Shown in pieces: positions 33,292 through 37,637 of a stretch of DNA of 37,637 bases. The DNA is from Deltaproteobacteria bacterium (GTDB lineage Bacteria; Bdellovibrionota; JACOXK01): contig JACPKQ010000028.1 of the NCBI GenBank assembly GCA_016186995.1, forward strand, positions 1-37,637, given 5' to 3'. Each line of letters opens with the position of its first letter. Position 1 is the first letter of the stretch. The position numbers were made by a program, and so were the translations under genes. The notes beneath the pieces were generated by a model. It worked only from the letters and a program-made list of their open reading frames with translations. It ran no database searches and was not told where the DNA came from.

Positions 33292-34154
33292 ACTAATTCA
33301 TACCTCCCCATAACATCTTGAAGTTTAAAAAGATGCTCCTCACTCATATTGCATAAAGGAAGACGAAATTCTAAACGAATTTTTCCCATAAGAGCCAATG
33401 CCGTTTTAACTGGAATAGGGTTTGTTTCGATAAATAAAGCCTTCATAAGTGGAAGTAAATAATAGTGAGCCTCTCGTGCTTGAGAAAGACTTCCTAAAAG
33501 ATAGTGATCATAAATAGAAGCCAAAAGTTTCGGTACAATGTTACTAGCCACAGAAATAATTCCTTTTCCACCTACTGAGAGAAGAGGCAAAAAAGTAGGA
33601 TCATCTCCAGAAATAAGATTAATTCTATCCCCACAGGCTTCCATAATCTGACTTGCAAATTCCATCGAAGCTGTCGCCTCTTTAATAGCAACCACTTCAT
33701 CTAATTCTGAAAGCCTCGCAATGGTTTCCACACTTAAAGAAACACTTGTTCTACTTGGCACATTATAAAGACACAAAGGTAGCCCTATTTTAGCCACTTC
33801 TTTATAATGTCTATAAAGCCCTTCTTGAGTTGGCTTATTATAATAAGGAGTCACAAGAAGTGCTCCATCTGCCCCTGCTTCCTTAGCCCATTTGGTTAAA
33901 GAAGCTGTGGCCCTTGTATCGTTAGAACCCGTGCCAGCAATTACTTGAGCACGTTTATTAACATACTCAATAGTTGTTTCAATAACCTTTTTCTTTTCTT
34001 CTGTTGTTAAGGTGGCAGATTCGCCTGTGGTTCCACAAGACACAATACCATCTGTTCCATTTTCAATTTGAAAATCGATCAACTCTTTTAAAGCTGGATA
34101 ATCAACAGACCCGTCTTTAAAGGGCGTAACAAGAGCGACTAAGACTCCTTCCAT
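33288..34154 (-). CDS. dapA: 4-hydroxy-tetrahydrodipicolinate synthase DapA
   Basis: Condenses pyruvate with aspartate semialdehyde. 288 residues from the ATG at 34154 (MEGVLVALVTPF), which has GGAG 7 bases upstream. The ATG at 34160 is too close to it. CGTTGE, the active-site Tyr in CLYNVPSRT and the Schiff-base Lys in VAIKEAT are present. The start lies inside the 3' end of dapF (stop at 34139), so it is overlapped and coupled. Confidence 0.96.
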   Translation of the reverse strand: MEGVLVALVTPFKDGSVDYPALKELIDFQIENGTDGIVSCGTTGESATLTTEEKKKVIETTIEYVNKRAQVIAGTGSNDTRATASLTKWAKEAGADGALLVTPYYNKPTQEGLYRHYKEVAKIGLPLCLYNVPSRTSVSLSVETIARLSELDEVVAIKEATASMEFASQIMEACGDRINLISGDDPTFLPLLSVGGKGIISVASNIVPKLLASIYDHYLLGSLSQAREAHYYLLPLMKALFIETNPIPVKTALALMGKIRLEFRLPLCNMSEEHLFKLQDVMGRYELV

Positions 34155-34927
34155 TGCCATTCTCCTTTAAAAACCATTTCTACAGACCCCTCTAAATAAA
34201 CTTTTTCATAATTTTCTGTAAAATAAACTTTAACCGTTCCACCATCCATACGAACTGTCACAGGACTTTCAACCCTATCTTTCTTGGAAAAAATAATGGC
34301 TGAAGCAACCGCACCTGTTCCACATGCAAGTGTAAAATCTTCTACTCCTCTCTCAAAAGTTTGAATGTGAAGCATGTGTCTATCAATGTGTTTTACAAAA
34401 TTTACATTAGCCCCTTGTGGAAAGGCTTCATGATGTCTTATAAGACTTGCTCTATCTTTAAAATGATCTCCCTCTAACACAGCATGGGGCACACCTGAGT
34501 TCACATAACTTAAAACAACATCGCGATCTTTTAAATTTATTTTAAGATTAAGCTTAAAATCATGCGGCTTAAACATTTGAACTTTGACAATATCTTGATT
34601 CACTTGTGCTTCAATAGGCCCAATAGCTGTTTCAAAAACAAATTGCTTGTGTGCTACATTATGAGCCTCTGCCCAACGTGCTGCACAACGTGCCCCATTG
34701 CCACACATTTCGGGAACACTTCCATCTGCATTAAAAAACTTCCATTTAAAAGCAGCTTTGTCAGATTTTTCAATCAAAATAAGTCCGTCGGCTCCAATGC
34801 CATTTTTTCTGTGGCAGGCCTCTTTTGCAAAAGCACGTAAGTCTTTCATTTTTAAAAACTCATCGCGGTGGTCGATCACCACAAAATCATTGCCGCAACC
34901 ACTCATTTTAGTGAAAAGTATTTTCAT
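34139..34927 (-). CDS. dapF: Diaminopimelate epimerase DapF
   Basis: Interconverts LL- and meso-diaminopimelate without cofactor. 262 residues. Both catalytic cysteines are visible, in PEMCGNGARC and LACGTGAVAS, with the N-terminal KMSGCGNDFVVID. It overlaps lysA by 4 bp at its start (34924-34927). Together with dapL it completes the aminotransferase route. Confidence 0.97.
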   Translation of the reverse strand: MKILFTKMSGCGNDFVVIDHRDEFLKMKDLRAFAKEACHRKNGIGADGLILIEKSDKAAFKWKFFNADGSVPEMCGNGARCAARWAEAHNVAHKQFVFETAIGPIEAQVNQDIVKVQMFKPHDFKLNLKINLKDRDVVLSYVNSGVPHAVLEGDHFKDRASLIRHHEAFPQGANVNFVKHIDRHMLHIQTFERGVEDFTLACGTGAVASAIIFSKKDRVESPVTVRMDGGTVKVYFTENYEKVYLEGSVEMVFKGEWQWKES

Positions 34928-36174
34928 AGTTCTATTATTTTTTCATTTTTAATAAGATCGTCAAAACTTTCTCTCTCACGAATAACATAAAACTTATCAT
35001 TTTTAACCATCACCTCAGGAACTCTTCCTCGAGTATTATAGTTAGAGGACATGGAAAATCCATAAGCACCTGAACTCATGACAGCAATGAGTTCACCTTT
35101 TTTCATTCTAGGAAGCATTCTTTCTTTTCCTAAATAATCACCTGATTCACAGATGGGACCTACAACATCAACTTGAAGTTGATCTCCCTCTTTCTTATCG
35201 ATAGATACAATCTGTTGATAAGCATTGTAAAGTGAAGGACGAATAAGATCATTCATGGCTGCATCCACAATCAAAAAGTTTTTAGCAGGCGTTTGTTTAT
35301 TATAAAGAACTTGCGATACTAAAACACCAGCGTTTCCCATAATAACACGACCTGGTTCAAAAATAAGAGTAAGCTTCATACCCTTCATAATATCTGAAAT
35401 AACTTTTCCATATTCTTCAGGATGAGGTGGTGTTTCTTCATTATAAGTAATACCCAACCCTCCTCCTAAATCGACGTATTCTATATGAAGATCATATTTC
35501 TCTAAAGTTTGAATAAACTCTTTTACTTTCTGCACTGCAGAAATAAAAGGCCCTAATTCAGTTAATTGAGAGCCAATATGGCAATCAATACCTACAACAT
35601 TTAAATGAAGTTGTTTTCTAGCATAAAGATATTCGTCCAGTGCTCTTTCAAAAGGAAGGCCAAATTTATTTTTATAAAGCCCCGTTGTAATATGAGGGTG
35701 TGTTCGTGCATCAATATCTGGGTTCACTCTTAAAGAAACAGGAGCTTTTACATGAAGTTCACGGGCTGCAGCGTTAATCAGATCAAGCTCTTCCCGAGAT
35801 TCAACATTAAGCATGAGTATTTCTGATTTCAAAGCTTCTCCAATTTCTTCTTTTGTTTTACCCACCCCAGAAAAAACAATTTTGTGTGGATCAACACCTA
35901 CTTTAAGAGCTCTTTTAAGCTCTCCACCCGAAACAACATCCATACCCCCACCCCAACTTGAAAGCATTTTTAAAAGGGAAAGATTGGAGTTAGCTTTAAC
36001 GGAATAACAAACAAGATGGGAACTATTCTTTAAACTTTGCGTAAAAACATCAAAATGTCTTTTAATAGTTTGATAACTGTATACATAAAAAGGTGTACCC
36101 ACCTCTTTTGCAATTGTTTTAAGAGAAACATCTTCAGCACAAAGCTCTGAGTTTTTATAATTAAAATAATTCAC
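34924..36174 (-). CDS. lysA: Diaminopimelate decarboxylase LysA
   Basis: Last step of lysine synthesis, decarboxylating meso-diaminopimelate with PLP. 416 residues. The PLP lysine is in VCYSVKANSNLSLL, and HIGSQ, DLGGGLGI, EPGRVIMGNAG and the active-site CESGDYLG are present. The start is GTG at 36174, supported by GGGAG 6 bases upstream. It is the second gene after the small lipoprotein gene and overlaps dapF by 4 bp. Confidence 0.97.
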   Translation of the reverse strand: MNYFNYKNSELCAEDVSLKTIAKEVGTPFYVYSYQTIKRHFDVFTQSLKNSSHLVCYSVKANSNLSLLKMLSSWGGGMDVVSGGELKRALKVGVDPHKIVFSGVGKTKEEIGEALKSEILMLNVESREELDLINAAARELHVKAPVSLRVNPDIDARTHPHITTGLYKNKFGLPFERALDEYLYARKQLHLNVVGIDCHIGSQLTELGPFISAVQKVKEFIQTLEKYDLHIEYVDLGGGLGITYNEETPPHPEEYGKVISDIMKGMKLTLIFEPGRVIMGNAGVLVSQVLYNKQTPAKNFLIVDAAMNDLIRPSLYNAYQQIVSIDKKEGDQLQVDVVGPICESGDYLGKERMLPRMKKGELIAVMSSGAYGFSMSSNYNTRGRVPEVMVKNDKFYVIRERESFDDLIKNEKIIEL

Positions 36175-36204
36175 TTGAAACTCCCTATCTTACGTTATCC
36201 AACT

Positions 36205-36240
36205 GTCATCCTCAGGCTTGAGCAGGGGATCTATCCGGGA
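36205..36240. repeat. Dispersed repeat between the lipoprotein gene and lysA
   Basis: tgtcatcctcaggcttgagc (36204) and the following ggggatctatccgggatc (36226) resemble the 'gtcatcctgag...ggatct' class, partly degenerate. Confidence 0.6.
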
Positions 36241-36244
36241 TCTT

Positions 36245-36376
36245 TCATTTCTTTTTTTCTTCCTGACTGTCTTGAGGGGATAGGCCGCTACCAGCTGGAG
36301 GTTGAGGCGGTTTTTTAACACCACATCCATAAAGAACAATAAAAACAATTGCGTAAATAAACCAACTTTTGATCAT
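36245..36376 (-). CDS. Small lipoprotein, LptM/YifL-like
   Basis: A 43-residue frame too short for most gene finders. MIKSWFIYAIVFIVLYGCGV has a basic start, a hydrophobic stretch and a lipobox ending in Cys18. KKPPQPPAG follows, then a short polar tail to TGA. In Gammaproteobacteria the small lipoprotein LptM (YifL), which assists LPS transport, also sits directly upstream of lysA/dapF, and the order and KxPxPP-like motif match that. A good promoter lies 11 bases upstream and there is no Shine-Dalgarno, so the message would be nearly leaderless. It reads in the same direction as lysA, with 70 bp between. The function is inferred only. Confidence 0.7.
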   Translation of the reverse strand: MIKSWFIYAIVFIVLYGCGVKKPPQPPAGSGLSPQDSQEEKKK

Positions 36377-36386
36377 AGGATGGGCA

Positions 36387-36415
36387 TTTATAGCACAAAT
36401 GGGGTTCTCTTACAA
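36387..36415 (-). promoter_or_regulatory. Predicted sigma-70 promoter for the lipoprotein-lysA-dap operon
   Basis: On the minus strand TTGTAA (36410-36415) and TATAAA (36387-36392) are 17 bases apart. The start of transcription would fall about 2-4 bases before the ATG at 36376, giving a leaderless or almost leaderless mRNA. Confidence 0.6.
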
Positions 36416-36550
36416 GAGTAAGAACTTCCAACCTATGGAAATTCTTGCTTCTTTTGGACTTGACACAAAAAAAAATATTCTTCACACTGATTCTAGGTAT
36501 TATTTGTGTTGTGTTCTAGTTTTAATAATGTGCAGGTTTTGACGACTTTT

Positions 36551-36587
36551 CCCAATAGGCGGTTTTCTGCCTATTGGGATTTTTTTT
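36551..36587 (+). terminator. Strong intrinsic terminator upstream of the cold-shock gene
   Basis: A perfect 10-bp stem cccaataggc (36551-36560) and gcctattggg (36569-36578), loop of 8, then A and eight T. It ends 31 bases before the cold-shock start codon. No gene precedes it on this strand, so it either ends a small RNA starting around 36500 or attenuates the cold-shock mRNA. Confidence 0.85.
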
Positions 36588-36617
36588 GTTAAGTCAAGCA
36601 TGTAAGGGAGGGGATAT

Positions 36618-36818
36618 ATGGCTAAGGGACATGTAAAATGGTTCAATGACAACAAAGGTTTCGGATTTATTGAGAGACCTGGTGAAACTGATGTTTTTGT
36701 ACATTATACCGCTATTTCAGGAGAAGGGTTCAAAACATTAAGTGAGGGACAGGAAGTTGAGTTTGAACTGATTGATTCTGATAAAGGGCCCCAAGCACAA
36801 AATGTGCAGAAGGTCTAA
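36618..36818 (+). CDS. Cold-shock protein (CspA family)
   Basis: 66-residue single-stranded nucleic-acid-binding protein. RNP1 KGFGFI and RNP2 VFVHY are intact, with the N-terminal [16 protein letters not shown] is 5 bases upstream of the ATG. An intrinsic terminator hairpin sits in its upstream region (36551-36587) and another follows the gene (36827-36871). Such leaders often control cold-shock genes, but the exact mode here is inferred. Confidence 0.96.
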   Translation: MAKGHVKWFNDNKGFGFIERPGETDVFVHYTAISGEGFKTLSEGQEVEFELIDSDKGPQAQNVQKV

Positions 36819-36826
36819 TTCCTTTT

Positions 36827-36871
36827 AAAAACCCTATCGTTCTATAAAGAATAAAGAATGATAGGGTTTTT
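36827..36871. terminator. Terminator between cold-shock gene and phosphofructokinase
   Basis: A 17-bp stem with one G-U, aaaaaccctatcgttct (36827-36843) and agaatgatagggttttt (36855-36871), A-rich on one side and T-rich on the other, so it can work in both directions. Confidence 0.88.
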
Positions 36872-36873
36872 AA

Positions 36874-37637
<764 letters not shown>

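Noticed and set aside
36460-36488. TTGACA as -35 box of a cold-shock promoter
   Set aside because: No acceptable -10 box lies 16-18 bases downstream, so it is not listed as a promoter.

Overview
The window is AT-rich, densely coded chromosomal DNA from a Gram-negative bacterium. The evidence is an LpxD lipid A enzyme, outer-membrane barrel proteins, signal peptides, a lipobox and an exosortase/PEP-CTERM set. The housekeeping genes (MetH, MutY, QueC, and a DapL-type lysine/diaminopimelate route) fit a delta-proteobacterium-like or Bdellovibrionota-like lineage, but I cannot place the organism from this sequence alone. No phage genes, transposase, integrase or CRISPR array were seen.

Layout. 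1-7000: DoxX protein, mutY, queC, two unrecognised exported proteins, a membrane protein, then a small c-type cytochrome and a haem-motif-bearing outer-membrane barrel. 7000-8750: two tRNA-Ala(CGC)-like sequences with the same altered T-loop flank a two-gene module (nucleotidyltransferase-like plus a protein with a ribbon-helix-helix-like tail). 8750-14320: metH, fabH and, convergently, lpxD. 14320-15000: a cluster of palindromic repeats. 15000-20330: an RluA-type pseudouridine synthase, an exosortase operon (exported protein, exosortase, EpsI-like) and a divergent PEP-CTERM substrate gene, then a sodium:solute symporter. 20330-23430: more palindromic repeats around an acyl-CoA dehydrogenase/transaldolase pair. 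23430-30970: class II aldolase, a four-repeat secreted protein, an outer-membrane barrel and a 1011-residue exported GGDEF protein. 30930-36380: a lysine/DAP gene set on the minus strand (small lipoprotein, lysA, dapF, dapA, dapB, dapL, folK). 36380-37637: a cold-shock gene with a terminator hairpin in front of it, and the 5' part of a phosphofructokinase gene that carries two large insertions.

The DAP genes supply lysine and peptidoglycan precursors. The exosortase operon and the adjacent PEP-CTERM gene look like a minimal sorting system with one nearby substrate. The exosortase keeps Cys and Arg of the usual Cys/Arg/His triad but has no histidine after the Arg.

Small repeats shape the whole window. 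At least five palindromic families (named A-E here) occur, and one (B) is nested inside members of two others. Short 'GTCATTCC...GGAATGAC' type repeats lie between genes, provide the last codons and stop of two genes, and sit in frame inside two more (metH and the outer-membrane barrel gene).
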